Positions 16,482 to 25,541 of a DNA stretch of 64,000 bases are shown one piece after another. The stretch's first letter is position 1. Each line of letters opens with the position of its first letter. The translations under genes were made by a program, and so were the position numbers. This DNA comes from Cupriavidus malaysiensis (GTDB lineage Bacteria; Pseudomonadota; Gammaproteobacteria; Burkholderiales; Burkholderiaceae). Below the pieces are notes generated by a model. The model searched no databases and was not told where the DNA came from. It was given only the letters and a program-made list of their open reading frames with translations. The stretch covers positions 1,240,001 through 1,304,000 of the forward strand of contig NZ_CP017755.1 of the NCBI RefSeq assembly GCF_001854325.1. Direction: 5' to 3'.

Positions 16482-17507
16482 ATGCCTGGATCGAAGCTTC
16501 TGCGCTGCCTCGCGGTCGGCGCCCGACTGGGGCGCGCGCTGGCGCGGCCGCTGCAGGTGGCGCTGCTTGCGTCAGCGTTGCCGTTGTCGGCGGGCGCCGC
16601 ACCGCCGCCGGCCTGGCCCGAGCGCCCGTTGCGGCTGGTGGTGCCGTTCGCCGCCGGGGGCACCACGGACCTGCTGGGGCGCCTGGTCGCGGAAGGGCTG
16701 CGCCAGCAGCTGGGCCAGAGCGTGGTGGTGGCCAACAAGGCCGGCGCCGGCGGCAGCCTCGGCGCGGCCGAGGTCGCGCGGGCCGCGCCGGACGGCTATA
16801 CCTTGCTGCTGGGCACGCCCGGCACGCAGGTCATCAATGCCCTGGTCTACAAGCACGTCGGCTATGACCCGCGCAAGGACTTCGTTCCGGTGGCCTGGCT
16901 GGCGGATGTGCCGAACGTCGTGCTGACCCGGCCCGGTTCCGGCCTGGACAGCATGGATGCGCTGCTGCGGGTGGCGCGGGCCCGGCCCGGCGCTTTGCAC
17001 TGGGGCTCTCCCGGCATCGGCAGCTCCGGCCACCTGGCGCTGGAAATGGTCAAGCGCATGGGCGGGGTGGAGATCGCCCATGTCCCGTACAAGGGCGCGA
17101 GCCAGGCCACTGGCGACCTGCTGGGCGGACAGATCGAACTGTCCGCCGACAACCTGCCGACCGCGCTGCCGCTGATCCGCTCCGGCCAGCTGGTGGCGCT
17201 GGGCGTGACCAGCCGGGCCGCGGTGCCGGCGGCACCGGGCGTGCCGCCCGTCGCGGCGACCTTGCCCGGCTTCGAGCAGACTTCGTGGTTCGTGCTGATG
17301 GCGCCGGCCGGGACGCCGGCGCCGGTGGTGGCCGCACTCAATGCGGCGGCCGAGCGGGTGCTGCGCGATGCGCGCATGCAGCGGCGCCTGGCGGACCTGG
17401 CGGCGCAGCCGGTCGGCGGCCCGCCCGAGGCGCTGGCGCGCCACCTGCAGGCCGAGCAGGACAAGTACCGGAAGATCGTCGAAGGCGCCGGCATCCAGCC
17501 CGAGTGA
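16482..17507 (+). CDS. Bug/TctC-family periplasmic substrate-binding protein
   Basis: A 341-residue tripartite-tricarboxylate-transporter-type receptor. After an unusually long signal region (LLASALPLSAGAA, cleavage near residue 40) come the family hallmarks WPERPLRLVVPFAAGGTTD, VVANKAGAGGSLGAAEVARA, DGYTLLLGT and VPYKGASQATGDLLGGQI. Such proteins bind carboxylates in the periplasm. I chose the ATG at 16482 because GGAG lies 8 bases upstream. No TctA/TctB membrane subunits are present, as is common for Bug proteins in Burkholderiales. It is followed 19 bp later by the M81 peptidase gene, so the ligand is probably that enzyme's substrate or a relative. Confidence 0.88.
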   Translation: MPGSKLLRCLAVGARLGRALARPLQVALLASALPLSAGAAPPPAWPERPLRLVVPFAAGGTTDLLGRLVAEGLRQQLGQSVVVANKAGAGGSLGAAEVARAAPDGYTLLLGTPGTQVINALVYKHVGYDPRKDFVPVAWLADVPNVVLTRPGSGLDSMDALLRVARARPGALHWGSPGIGSSGHLALEMVKRMGGVEIAHVPYKGASQATGDLLGGQIELSADNLPTALPLIRSGQLVALGVTSRAAVPAAPGVPPVAATLPGFEQTSWFVLMAPAGTPAPVVAALNAAAERVLRDARMQRRLADLAAQPVGGPPEALARHLQAEQDKYRKIVEGAGIQPE

Positions 17508-17526
17508 GCGTCCAGGGGAGCCGATC

Positions 17527-19029
17527 ATGCCGCAGGAAAAACGCCGCCGCCTGGCCGTGGCCAGGTTCTGGTACGAAGGCAATGCCTTCAGCCCCCTGCC
17601 GTGCCGGCAGGCGGATTTCGACCGGCGCGAATGGGCGGCCGGGGACAGCGCGCTGGACGCGGCGCGCGGGACGGCGACGGAACTGGGCGCCGTGGCCGCT
17701 TTCGCCGAGGACCGGCCTGACTGGCAGGTGGTGGTGCTGCGCTGTGCCTCGGCCGTGCCGGGGGGGCCGATCGACGACGCCGTCTATCGCGCCTTCTTCG
17801 ACGAAGTGATGGCGGCCCTGCGCGCGCAGGGCCCGTGGGACGCGGTCTATCTGTCGCTGCACGGCGCGGCCATCACCAGCCGGCGCCAGGCGCCGGACCT
17901 GGAGTTCGTGCGGGCCGTGCGCGAGGCGCTGCCCGGCGTGCCCCTGGGCGCCAGCTTCGACCTGCATGCCAACCTCAGCCCGCAACTGGGCCCGCTGCTC
18001 GACTATGCCAGCGGCTACAAGACCTATCCGCACATCGACATGCGCGAGGCGGCGCAGCGGGTGCTGCAGGGGCTGAGCGATATCGTCGAGCGCGGGCGGC
18101 GCAGCCGCGTCACCGTGGCCAGGCCGGGACTGGTCCTGCCGAGCTTCAATATGCGCACGGACGCGGGGCCCATGCGCACCCTGCAGGAACTGGCCGCGGC
18201 CCAGGCCGGCGCCGCCATCCTCGAGGCATCCGTGTTCGGCGGCTTCCCCTATGCCGACACGCCGGATACCGGGGCCGCCGTGGTCGTCGTCAGCGATGCC
18301 CGCGCCGATGGCGGGGGCGCAGCGGCCCGGCGCGCCTGCGAGATCCTGCTGGCGGCGCTGCGCGAGCACGCGCCGGCGTTCGCGGCCAGCTTGCCGGCGC
18401 CGGCGCAGGGGCTGGCGCAGGCCCTGGCGATCGCCGCGCGCACGCCGGGGCTGGTGGCGGTCACCGATCCGGGCGACAACCCGCTGTCGGGCGGCGCCTG
18501 CGATACGCCGGGGCTGTTCGCGGCCTTGCTGCAAGCGCGGCCGTCGGTGCCCACCGTGTTTGCCAGCTTTGCCGATGTGCCGGCCGTGCGCCTGGCGCAC
18601 GAGGTCGGCGTGGGCGGCGTCTGCGCGCTGGCCCTCGGGGCACGCTGGTCGGACCGTTTCGGCGCGCCGGTGGCGGTGAAGGTGCGGGTGGAGCGGCTGA
18701 CCGATGGCGTCTTCGTCAACAGCGGGCCGATGGAAACGGGCAGGGTCACGCGCTGCGGCCGCACCGCCCTGCTGACGGTGCTGGGACAGCACGACGTCCG
18801 GGTGATCGTGACAGAGGCGGTGGCGCCGGCCAACGACCCGGCCTTCTTCGCCTTGCACGGCATCGACCTCGACGCCTTGCGCCTGCTGTGCGTCAAGGCC
18901 AAGAACCACTTCCGCGCGGCCTTCCTGCCACGCTGCGCCGCCATCATCGACGTCGACGCGCCGGGACCGGCCAGCCTCGATCTGCGCCTGCTGCCCTTCC
19001 GCCATGTCCGGCTGGCCGGGCCGGACTGA
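17527..19029 (+). CDS. M81-family metallopeptidase (MlrC-like)
   Basis: A 500-residue member of the M81/MlrC family, named for the zinc enzyme that ends microcystin breakdown in Sphingomonas. Family features are RFWYEGNAFSP at the start, YLSLHGAA, DLHANLSP, the SGYKTYPHIDMRE segment, FGGFPYADTP, DPGDNPLSGG and CVKAKNHFRAAF near the end. Metal ligands are expected among the conserved His/Asp/Glu residues in these runs. Most family members outside cyanobacterial toxin degraders have no known substrate. Position next to a Bug receptor, an aminotransferase and RpiR suggests hydrolysis of a small amide or peptide-like acid. It converges with the PepSY gene 45 bp away. Confidence 0.85.
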   Translation: MPQEKRRRLAVARFWYEGNAFSPLPCRQADFDRREWAAGDSALDAARGTATELGAVAAFAEDRPDWQVVVLRCASAVPGGPIDDAVYRAFFDEVMAALRAQGPWDAVYLSLHGAAITSRRQAPDLEFVRAVREALPGVPLGASFDLHANLSPQLGPLLDYASGYKTYPHIDMREAAQRVLQGLSDIVERGRRSRVTVARPGLVLPSFNMRTDAGPMRTLQELAAAQAGAAILEASVFGGFPYADTPDTGAAVVVVSDARADGGGAAARRACEILLAALREHAPAFAASLPAPAQGLAQALAIAARTPGLVAVTDPGDNPLSGGACDTPGLFAALLQARPSVPTVFASFADVPAVRLAHEVGVGGVCALALGARWSDRFGAPVAVKVRVERLTDGVFVNSGPMETGRVTRCGRTALLTVLGQHDVRVIVTEAVAPANDPAFFALHGIDLDALRLLCVKAKNHFRAAFLPRCAAIIDVDAPGPASLDLRLLPFRHVRLAGPD

Positions 19030-19074
19030 CGTCAGGCGCCGGCGGGGCCGGCCGCACCGGTCGCGCAGGGGGGC

Positions 19075-20634
19075 TCAGTCCGCGCGCAGGGTGCCCGCAG
19101 GCCCGTGCTGCCTGCCGGCCCGGGCGATCACCAGGCGGTCGAGCCCCCACACCGCGACCAGGGTGGCGCCCATCAGCGGGAACACCAGTCCCAGCAGGCC
19201 CAGGCCCACGGCCCAGGCGCGCATCGGCGGTACCGCGCGCGGCAGCGCGGGCGCGCCCAGCGTGCCGGCGCGCCGGCGCTTGAGCCACATCAGCAGGCCG
19301 CTCACGGCGAGCGCCATCAGGCCCAGCGAGATGGCCGCGCACAGGATCTGGTTGGCCAGCCCGAAGTAGCGGCCCATGTGCAGCGAGGTGCCGTAGGAGA
19401 TGGCCTTGGCCACCGGGCCGTAGTCGCGGTAGCCGGTGTCGCGCAGGACCTGGCCGCCGTACTGGTCGAGATGCAGGGTGCGCTCGCCGGTGGGGTCGGC
19501 GGGATAGACGGAGGCGGTGAAGACGCCGCTCGGCGAATTCGGCAGTACAAGCTGGTAGCCGCCGGCGATGCCGCGCGCGGCGATCGCTGCGACGACGCGG
19601 TCGAGGTCGGCGGGGGGCGACGGTACCCGCGGCGCCTGGCCCGATGGCACGGGCGCCAGGCCGGCCGCCCAGGGCACGTCGGCCAGCGGCAGCGACTCCA
19701 TGGTTGCTGCCGGGGCGGCCGCCGCGGCTTGATGGTCGCCATGGCCGCCATGGCCGCCATGTCCCTCGTGTTCCGCACGTTCCGCATGGTCTTCGTGGCC
19801 CGGCATGGCGGCGGCCTCCCCGGGCGCCGCCGCCATGCCGCCGGGCGGCAGCGAGCGCGGCGGCGCGCCCTTGCGCGGCGCCCCGAGGTCGGCGGCGGTG
19901 GCGAGCGCCTTGAACTGGCGTCCCCAGGAGGCGGTCCAGGGCAGGCCGGAGAGCACGAAGACGAGCGCGCCCAGCGCCAGCCAGGCGCCCAGGAAGCGGT
20001 GCAGTGCCTTCCAGCGTCCGCGCGCGCCGCTGCCGCGGCCGAGGCGCAGGGCGGCGGCGCCGCGCTCGCGCCAGTGCGGCCACCACATGGCCAGGCCGGT
20101 GGCGATCATCACCAGCGTCCAGCAGGCCGCCAGCTCCATCAGCAGTTCGCCCGGCTTGCCCAGCATCAGCGCGCGATGCAGCCGGCGCACCTGCTTCATC
20201 AGGCGGTCTTCCACGCTCAGGCTGCCGAGGTAGTCGCCCGTGTACGGATCCAGGTAGAGGCTCTCGCTCTTGCCCGAGGCGAGGCGGAAGACGAACTCGG
20301 CGCTGGCCGCCGGCGCGCTGTTGACTGTGTAGGTGGTGGCCGTGGCGCCCGCCGGCGCGGCGGCGCGCGCGCGCTCCAGCAGCGCCTGCGCCGGCAGCCG
20401 CGCCGGCCCGGGGGCGACGCGCAGCAGCTCCGGATAGAGCAGCGGCTCGATCTGCGGCTGGAAGCAGTACAGCGTGCCGGTGACCGCCAGCACGATCAGC
20501 CAGGGCATGACGAACAGGCCGGCATAGAAGTGCCAGCGCCACAGCATGCGGTAGGCCGCGGCGGATGGCGGGCCCGCCGGCGTGGCGGGGCGGGACGGGG
20601 AGGGTTGTGGTGCCATGGTGGGTCGTTCCTGCAT
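19075..20634 (-). CDS. PepSY-associated TM protein with histidine-rich loop
   Basis: A 519-residue inner-membrane protein of the PepSY-TM family. The first membrane helix is at about residues 31-51 (LFVMPWLIVLAVTGTLYCF); others follow near 165-180, 215-235, 425-445 and 475-500. PepSY-like segments are LYLDPYTGDYLGSL and LHLDQYGGQVLRDTGYRDY. Between them is a metal-binding-looking loop with ten histidines in about 30 residues (GHEDHAERAEHEGHGGHGG). Family members sit with TonB receptors and are often linked to siderophore or metal reduction. The ATG at 20634 or the one at 20616 could be the start. It is the last gene of the receptor operon. Confidence 0.82.
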   Translation of the reverse strand: MQERPTMAPQPSPSRPATPAGPPSAAAYRMLWRWHFYAGLFVMPWLIVLAVTGTLYCFQPQIEPLLYPELLRVAPGPARLPAQALLERARAAAPAGATATTYTVNSAPAASAEFVFRLASGKSESLYLDPYTGDYLGSLSVEDRLMKQVRRLHRALMLGKPGELLMELAACWTLVMIATGLAMWWPHWRERGAAALRLGRGSGARGRWKALHRFLGAWLALGALVFVLSGLPWTASWGRQFKALATAADLGAPRKGAPPRSLPPGGMAAAPGEAAAMPGHEDHAERAEHEGHGGHGGHGDHQAAAAAPAATMESLPLADVPWAAGLAPVPSGQAPRVPSPPADLDRVVAAIAARGIAGGYQLVLPNSPSGVFTASVYPADPTGERTLHLDQYGGQVLRDTGYRDYGPVAKAISYGTSLHMGRYFGLANQILCAAISLGLMALAVSGLLMWLKRRRAGTLGAPALPRAVPPMRAWAVGLGLLGLVFPLMGATLVAVWGLDRLVIARAGRQHGPAGTLRAD

Positions 20635-20741
20635 GAGCGGGACAGGTGCCGGGGCGCGCCCGGAAGCGCCCGCCCCGCGCGCGGGGGGGCACGGCGGACG
20701 GGGCGCGCCGGCCCGGGCCGAGCGGGCTCGGATGGTGTACC

Positions 20742-23201
20742 TCAGATGGTGTACTTCAGGCCCAGGTAGAAGGTGCGCTGCGGGAAGGGGTGGTAGAGGA
20801 AATACTTGCGGTTGTTGAGGTTGTCCACGCCCAGCGACGCGCTCCAGTGCTGGTCGATCTGGCAGTTCACGCGCGCATCCATCACGAAGAAGCCCTGGAA
20901 ACCCTGGTAGGTGGCCGGATTGATGTCGGTGTTGTCGACGGTGGCGTAGACGCGGCCGCTGTAGCGCGCGGCCAGCGTATAGGCCCAGCGGTTGTCCGGC
21001 CGGTAGGTGGCGGCCAGCGTGCCGCGCCAGGCCGGCACGTAGGGCACGCGCTTGCCGACCGCGCTGGCGCCCGGCGTGGTGGCCACGTAGCCAGGGTCGG
21101 ACAGGATGGTCGCGTCGACGTAGGTGACGTTGCCCGACAGCGTCAGGCCGCGGATGCCCACATTGTCCTGCTGGCCCGCCAGTTCGACGCCGAGCTGGCG
21201 CGTCTTGCCCACGTTCTGGGTGAACGAGACCGGCGTGGCGAAGCCCGGGATGGTGGAGGTCTGCGAGATCAGCGCGTTGCTCACGTACTCGTTGAACAAC
21301 GACAGGCGCAGCTTGCCGCTATCGGTGTGGCGCTCCAGCGCCAGCTCGCCCGCGAGAACGCTCTCCGGCTCCAGGTAGGGGTTGGCCTGCAGGTAGGTGG
21401 CACCCGTCTGCACGCTCTGGTACAGCTCGCCCACGGTGGGGAAGCGCAGCGCCTTGCCGAAGGAGCCGGTCAGCGACCACATCGGGGTGGCATCCCAGGT
21501 CAGCGAGGCCTTGGGCGAGAAGCCGGACTTGTCGATGCCCGGCTGGTGGATCGCCACGCCGGCGCCGTTGCTGCCGAGGTTGTAGTTGTAGCCGTCGTAG
21601 GCGCGCCAGGTCTCGTAGCGGCCGCCCAGCGTGGCCTGCAGGCGCGGGGCGAAGCGCCACACGTCCTGCAGCCACAGCGCGGTGGTCCGGGTCTTGCCCA
21701 GCGAGTTGCTGTACAGCGCGCCCGCGCCGCCCGAGAGCCAGTCGCCGGTGTTGTAGGTGGGGCTGTTCAGCTTGTACTGGTCGAAGTGGGCGCCGAAGCT
21801 GGCGATGTGCGCGCCGGCCACGCCCTGCGGGCGCCAGGTGCCCTTGAGGTCGAGCGTGGTCCAGCCGGTGCCGCCCATGTCGGTGATGCGGCCGGCGCCG
21901 CCGCCGATGGCGGCCGGGTAGAGGCCGGTCGACTGGCGGTTCTGGTCCTGCAGGTAGTAGAAGTTGCTGAGCACCGCTTCCCAGTCGAACACGCCCTGGG
22001 TATGCGTCTCCACCTTCAGGCTCTGCATCAGGTGCTGCTGCTCGACATGGCTGCTGGAGAACTGGCCGGCGATGGTGCCGGCGCTGTAGCTGTAGCCGCC
22101 GATGTTGACGTTGCCGCTCGCGGCGCCGTAGTAGGGGGTGCCGGCGGCCGTGCTGAGGTAGCTCTGCGCGCCGGCCTTGGCGCTGTTCTGCCAGTAGCCG
22201 AGCGCATAGGTGGCGCGCAGCACGGGGGTGAAGTCATAGGCCAGCTTGAGCGCGGCGTTGTCCTGCAGCGTGTGCACGAAGTTGCCGGCGCCGATCACCT
22301 GGATCGCGCCGCCGCTGCGGTTGCGGTCGGCGAAGGCACCGCCGATGACCGGCAGGCCGGGCCCGGCGACGGTGGTCGACTGGCTGAGCGTGCCGAAGGT
22401 GATGGGCTGGCTGAAGCTGTTGAGGTGGCCGGCGTTGAACCACCAGGACAGCTTGCCGACGCGGTCGCCCAGCGTGACGGCATATTGCTGCGACGGCTCG
22501 GTGTCGCTGGTGCCGTACAGCTTGAAGCGCTGGATGGCGGCATTCATCTCGATGCTGCCCTCGAACTTCTGCGGCATGCGCGTGGTGATCTGCGCCACCG
22601 CGCCGTAGGAGTTGCCCGGGTACTGGGCCGCGAAGGGGCCGTACATCACGTCGACGCGCTCGATCTGCTGCGGCGCCACCATGAACCACTGCGGCGAGCC
22701 GTTGCCGTTGTTGTTGTTGACGAGGGTCGACAGCAGCACGTCGTCGGCGTAGATCAGGCTGCGCGCGCTGGCGTTGACGCCGGTGGTGCGGGTCGCCATC
22801 GGCGCCTGCGTGTCGCCGATGTAGCGCTTGCGCACCAGCACGTCGGGCAGGTACTTGAGCGTGTCCTCGGCGTTCATCACGTTGATGGTGGCGGTGGCCT
22901 CCTCGCGCGTGATGCCGGCGGTGGTCTGCGGCAGCAGCTGCTTCTCGGCGAAGCTGCGGGTCTGCGTCACCGAGACGGCCGGCAGGCTCGGCGCGTCCTG
23001 GCCATCCTGGCCGGGCGCGGCGGCCCGGCTGCCATCGGTGCCGGTCTCGTTTGCCTTGTTTGCCTCGCTTATCTCGTTGGCGCCGCCGGCGGCATGGGCA
23101 ATGCCGCCGATGCCCATCAGGGCCAGGGTGAGCAGGGTGGGAGCGAAGGCGGGTGCGGCCTCGCGCAGGGCGGCCGCGCCCTTGTTCAACATCGTTCGCA
23201 T
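20742..23201 (-). CDS. TonB-dependent outer-membrane receptor
   Basis: An 819-residue receptor with a signal peptide (LLTLALMGIGGIAHA), a TonB box-like VSVTQTRSF near residue 77, a plug domain (INVMNAEDTLKYLPDVLVR, IERVDVMYGPFAAQYPGN) and a 22-strand barrel ending in RTFYLGLKYTI. It imports a scarce ligand across the outer membrane using TonB energy. Neighbours are a DUF2946 protein upstream and a His-rich PepSY protein downstream. DUF2946 also accompanies copper receptors of the OprC/NosA kind, so a metal or metal-chelate ligand is plausible; sequence alone does not name it. No STN domain is present, so it does not signal through a sigma factor. Confidence 0.88.
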   Translation of the reverse strand: MRTMLNKGAAALREAAPAFAPTLLTLALMGIGGIAHAAGGANEISEANKANETGTDGSRAAAPGQDGQDAPSLPAVSVTQTRSFAEKQLLPQTTAGITREEATATINVMNAEDTLKYLPDVLVRKRYIGDTQAPMATRTTGVNASARSLIYADDVLLSTLVNNNNGNGSPQWFMVAPQQIERVDVMYGPFAAQYPGNSYGAVAQITTRMPQKFEGSIEMNAAIQRFKLYGTSDTEPSQQYAVTLGDRVGKLSWWFNAGHLNSFSQPITFGTLSQSTTVAGPGLPVIGGAFADRNRSGGAIQVIGAGNFVHTLQDNAALKLAYDFTPVLRATYALGYWQNSAKAGAQSYLSTAAGTPYYGAASGNVNIGGYSYSAGTIAGQFSSSHVEQQHLMQSLKVETHTQGVFDWEAVLSNFYYLQDQNRQSTGLYPAAIGGGAGRITDMGGTGWTTLDLKGTWRPQGVAGAHIASFGAHFDQYKLNSPTYNTGDWLSGGAGALYSNSLGKTRTTALWLQDVWRFAPRLQATLGGRYETWRAYDGYNYNLGSNGAGVAIHQPGIDKSGFSPKASLTWDATPMWSLTGSFGKALRFPTVGELYQSVQTGATYLQANPYLEPESVLAGELALERHTDSGKLRLSLFNEYVSNALISQTSTIPGFATPVSFTQNVGKTRQLGVELAGQQDNVGIRGLTLSGNVTYVDATILSDPGYVATTPGASAVGKRVPYVPAWRGTLAATYRPDNRWAYTLAARYSGRVYATVDNTDINPATYQGFQGFFVMDARVNCQIDQHWSASLGVDNLNNRKYFLYHPFPQRTFYLGLKYTI

Positions 23202-23290
23202 CGGAAGAAGTGCCTCGTGGACAGGCCCGCCGCGCGGCGCCCGTCGGTCAACGTCCGGCCGCGGCGGCAACGCGTGCGCGCAGCGGCAGT

Positions 23291-23677
23291 TCAACAGGAA
23301 AGAGAGAAAGGGACGGAACGAGGCGAGGCGGGCGGGCCCCTGGGGCGGCCCGAAGGGAAGGCGCCGAGCGGCACCGGGGCGAGCGGCGGCAGCATGACCG
23401 CGGCAAACAGCAGCACCAGCGCCAGCACCGGCAGCGCGGCCGGCAGCGGCGGCGCCGCGGCATGGCCCGCGAGCAGGTCGCAATAGCCACAGGCCGACAG
23501 CGGCGCGTGCTGGCCGCTGCCATCCGCCTCCGGCTGGGCGGCCGAACAGATGAAGCCGGACGGGTCCGCGGCATGGCGGGCGGCCACCCACTGGCTCACC
23601 AGCGGCGCGAGCACGAGCAGGCACATGGCGAGCAGGCCAAGCCAAGCGGTGCGGTGGTTGCGTTGCCGGGAAGTCAT
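23291..23677 (-). CDS. DUF2946-family small membrane protein
   Basis: A 128-residue protein with two membrane segments (about residues 10-30, AWLGLLAMCLLVLAPLVSQW, and 78-100, PAALPVLALVLLFAAVML). Between them is a periplasmic loop with CSAAQPEAD and the conserved CGYC motif, which is typical of DUF2946 and looks suited to bind a metal or form a disulphide. It is the first gene of a minus-strand operon leading to a TonB receptor and a His-rich PepSY protein. Function is unknown; association with copper or other metal uptake is an inference from genomic company. Confidence 0.75.
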   Translation of the reverse strand: MTSRQRNHRTAWLGLLAMCLLVLAPLVSQWVAARHAADPSGFICSAAQPEADGSGQHAPLSACGYCDLLAGHAAAPPLPAALPVLALVLLFAAVMLPPLAPVPLGAFPSGRPRGPPASPRSVPFSLSC

Positions 23678-24024
23678 GGTGGGGTGCGGGGTAGCGTTGC
23701 AGTCTAACCGACGTGCCCAATCCGCCGGATGCGCGGGGGTGCGGCATTTTGACGCGCGGGGTGGCGGGAACCGCTGGGCGGTGGCGCCGGCGCCGCACCG
23801 GCGCGGTCAAGCGCGGTCAAGCGTGGCCACGTGCGGTCAAGCGCCGCCTGCGCGGCCGGCGCCGCTATGATGAAGAACGAGGCATGGGAAGTCCCTGCGC
23901 GGACGCATGCTCCGCGCCTTGCCCCGGGGCCGTGCCGCCCCGCGCCGCGCCGGCGGCTGTTTCCCGCGCCCGGCCGGCTGGCCGTGGGCATGCCCGCCTT
24001 CGCTTACTCCCACCAGGAGGTCCT
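23678..24024. other. Divergent spacer with 10-bp repeats
   Basis: No gene is seen in this 347-bp spacer between the DUF2946 gene (-) and the superoxide dismutase gene (+). It contains four head-to-tail 10-bp units at 23801-23840, listed separately, and the promoters of both genes are expected here. AGGAGG at 24015-24020 is the ribosome site for the dismutase. Confidence 0.6.
23801..23840 (+). repeat. Four 10-bp tandem units upstream of sod
   Basis: GCGCGGTCAA twice, a diverged GCGTGGCCAC, then GTGCGGTCAA. The helical period and the position 185 bp upstream of the dismutase start suggest a regulatory array, but no family can be named. Confidence 0.6.
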
Positions 24025-24738
24025 ATGGCACTCCAGCAAGCTCCCGGTCGACGGGCATTCCTCGGGACGGCGGCCGGCGCGGCCCTCTGGCTGGCGCTGG
24101 GTGGCATGCCTGTCCGCGCGCGCGCCGCTCAGCCGGCGCCCGCCTTCGTCCTGCCGCCGCTTCCCTATGCCGAGAATGCGCTGGAACCGGTGATCTCGGC
24201 CAGCACCATGGGCTACCACTACGGCAAGCATCACCGCGCCTATATCGACAACCTGAACCGGCTGGCGGCGGGCACCGGACTGGCTGGCCTGCCGCTGGAA
24301 AAGATCATCGCGGCGAGCGCCGACCGCGCCGATGCGGTGGCGATCTTCAACAACGCGGCTCAGGCCTGGAACCATGCCTTCTACTGGCACAGCCTGCGCC
24401 CGGGCGGCGGCGGCGCCCCGCCGGCGGCGCTGCGGCCGCACATCGAAGCCGCCTTCGGCTCGGTCGATGCTTGCAGGAAGTCGCTCGCCGCCGCCGCCGC
24501 CACCGGCCAGTTCGGCAGCGGCTGGGCCTGGCTGGTGATGGACGGCGGCAAGCTGCGCGTGGTCAAGACCACGAACGCCGACCTGCCGCTCACCAAGGGC
24601 ATGCAGCCCTTGCTGACCATCGACGTGTGGGAGCACGCCTACTACCTCGACTACCAGAACCGCCGCGCGGACTACGTCGAGGCCGTGATCGACAAGCTGC
24701 TCAATTGGGACTTCGCCGCGCAGAACGCGCGGCTGTGA
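24025..24738 (+). CDS. Fe/Mn superoxide dismutase with Tat signal
   Basis: A 237-residue iron/manganese superoxide dismutase that converts superoxide to peroxide and oxygen. The N-terminus is a twin-arginine signal, [20 protein letters not shown], ending at about ARAA (residue 36), so this copy is exported folded with its metal. The metal ligands are in [19 protein letters not shown] and the [11 protein letters not shown] signature (Asp and His). AGGAGG five bases upstream supports the ATG. Cytosolic SodB enzymes lack the leader and are about 193 residues, which matches the mature part here. A periplasmic role against external superoxide is inferred. Confidence 0.9.
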   Translation: MALQQAPGRRAFLGTAAGAALWLALGGMPVRARAAQPAPAFVLPPLPYAENALEPVISASTMGYHYGKHHRAYIDNLNRLAAGTGLAGLPLEKIIAASADRADAVAIFNNAAQAWNHAFYWHSLRPGGGGAPPAALRPHIEAAFGSVDACRKSLAAAAATGQFGSGWAWLVMDGGKLRVVKTTNADLPLTKGMQPLLTIDVWEHAYYLDYQNRRADYVEAVIDKLLNWDFAAQNARL

Positions 24739-24770
24739 AGGCTGTCGCCGCGGCGATGCCGCCGCGCGGC

Positions 24771-25526
24771 TCAGCCGAACACGGCGTGTCCGGCGCGCAC
24801 GGCGAGGCCCGCGGCATCGGAAGGCCCCGCGCCGAGCGCGCGCACCAGCACGTCGCGATTGGTCAGGATGTGTTCGCGCATCAGCGCCTCGGCGCGCCCG
24901 ACTTCGCGCTGCGCCAGCGCGTCGACGATGCGGTAGTGCTCGGCGAGCGCCTGGCGGCTGTGGTCGCGCTGGAAGAGCAGCGCCAGCGCAGCCTGGTCGT
25001 GCGGGCGCGACTTGCTGTCGAAGATGATCGGCAACTGGCGCGCGCGCCGCACCGCGTCGGTGAGCCAGTCGTTGTCGGCCAGCTCCAGCAGGGTGTAGTG
25101 GAAGTCCAGGTTCATGTCCTGCCAGCGCAGCGCCTGCTGCGCGTCCCACTCCTGCTCGTGCAGCACCTGCCGCTGCGCCTCGAGCTGCGCGGCCAGCCGT
25201 TCCTGCTCGGGGTGCAGCAGGCCGCGTTCGCCGATCAGGCGGCAGCCCAGGCTTTCCAGCGCGGCCCGCACCGTGAAGGCATCGCGCACGTCCTTGGGCT
25301 GGAAGCGGCGCACCAGGAAGCCCCGGTTGGGCTGGTAGGTCAGCAGTCCTTCGTCGGCCAGCCGTGCCAGCGCATCGCGTACCGGCGTGCGCGACACCCC
25401 CAGCTCCTGCGCCAGCGTGACCTCCATCAGGTGGGAGCCCGGCGGGATCTCGCCGTCGAAGATGCGGTTGCGCAGCACGTCGGCGACGGAGAGCGCGCGC
25501 GTGCGGGAAGACTCGGGGGATGCCAT
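24771..25526 (-). CDS. GntR-family regulator, FCD type
   Basis: A 251-residue GntR/FadR-subfamily regulator: winged helix at about residues 10-75 (IFDGEIPPGSHLMEVTLAQ, GVSRTPVRDALARLADEG) and an all-helical FCD effector domain with DMNLDFHYTLLELADN and the metal-ligand histidines expected in HYTLL, DHSRQALAEHYRIV and REHI. FCD regulators often sense carboxylic acids. It is the second gene after the Bug receptor (15-bp gap) and divergent from the lyase/hydratase genes; the GTATGCATAC sites at 26549-26626 are its likely operators. Confidence 0.88.
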   Translation of the reverse strand: MASPESSRTRALSVADVLRNRIFDGEIPPGSHLMEVTLAQELGVSRTPVRDALARLADEGLLTYQPNRGFLVRRFQPKDVRDAFTVRAALESLGCRLIGERGLLHPEQERLAAQLEAQRQVLHEQEWDAQQALRWQDMNLDFHYTLLELADNDWLTDAVRRARQLPIIFDSKSRPHDQAALALLFQRDHSRQALAEHYRIVDALAQREVGRAEALMREHILTNRDVLVRALGAGPSDAAGLAVRAGHAVFG

Positions 25527-25541
25527 GGCTCGTTACGGGGT

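Noticed and set aside
20646..23486. 946-codon plus-strand frame over the TonB receptor gene
   Set aside because: The minus strand encodes a signal peptide, plug and barrel with a proper terminal Ile strand; the plus frame has no such organisation.
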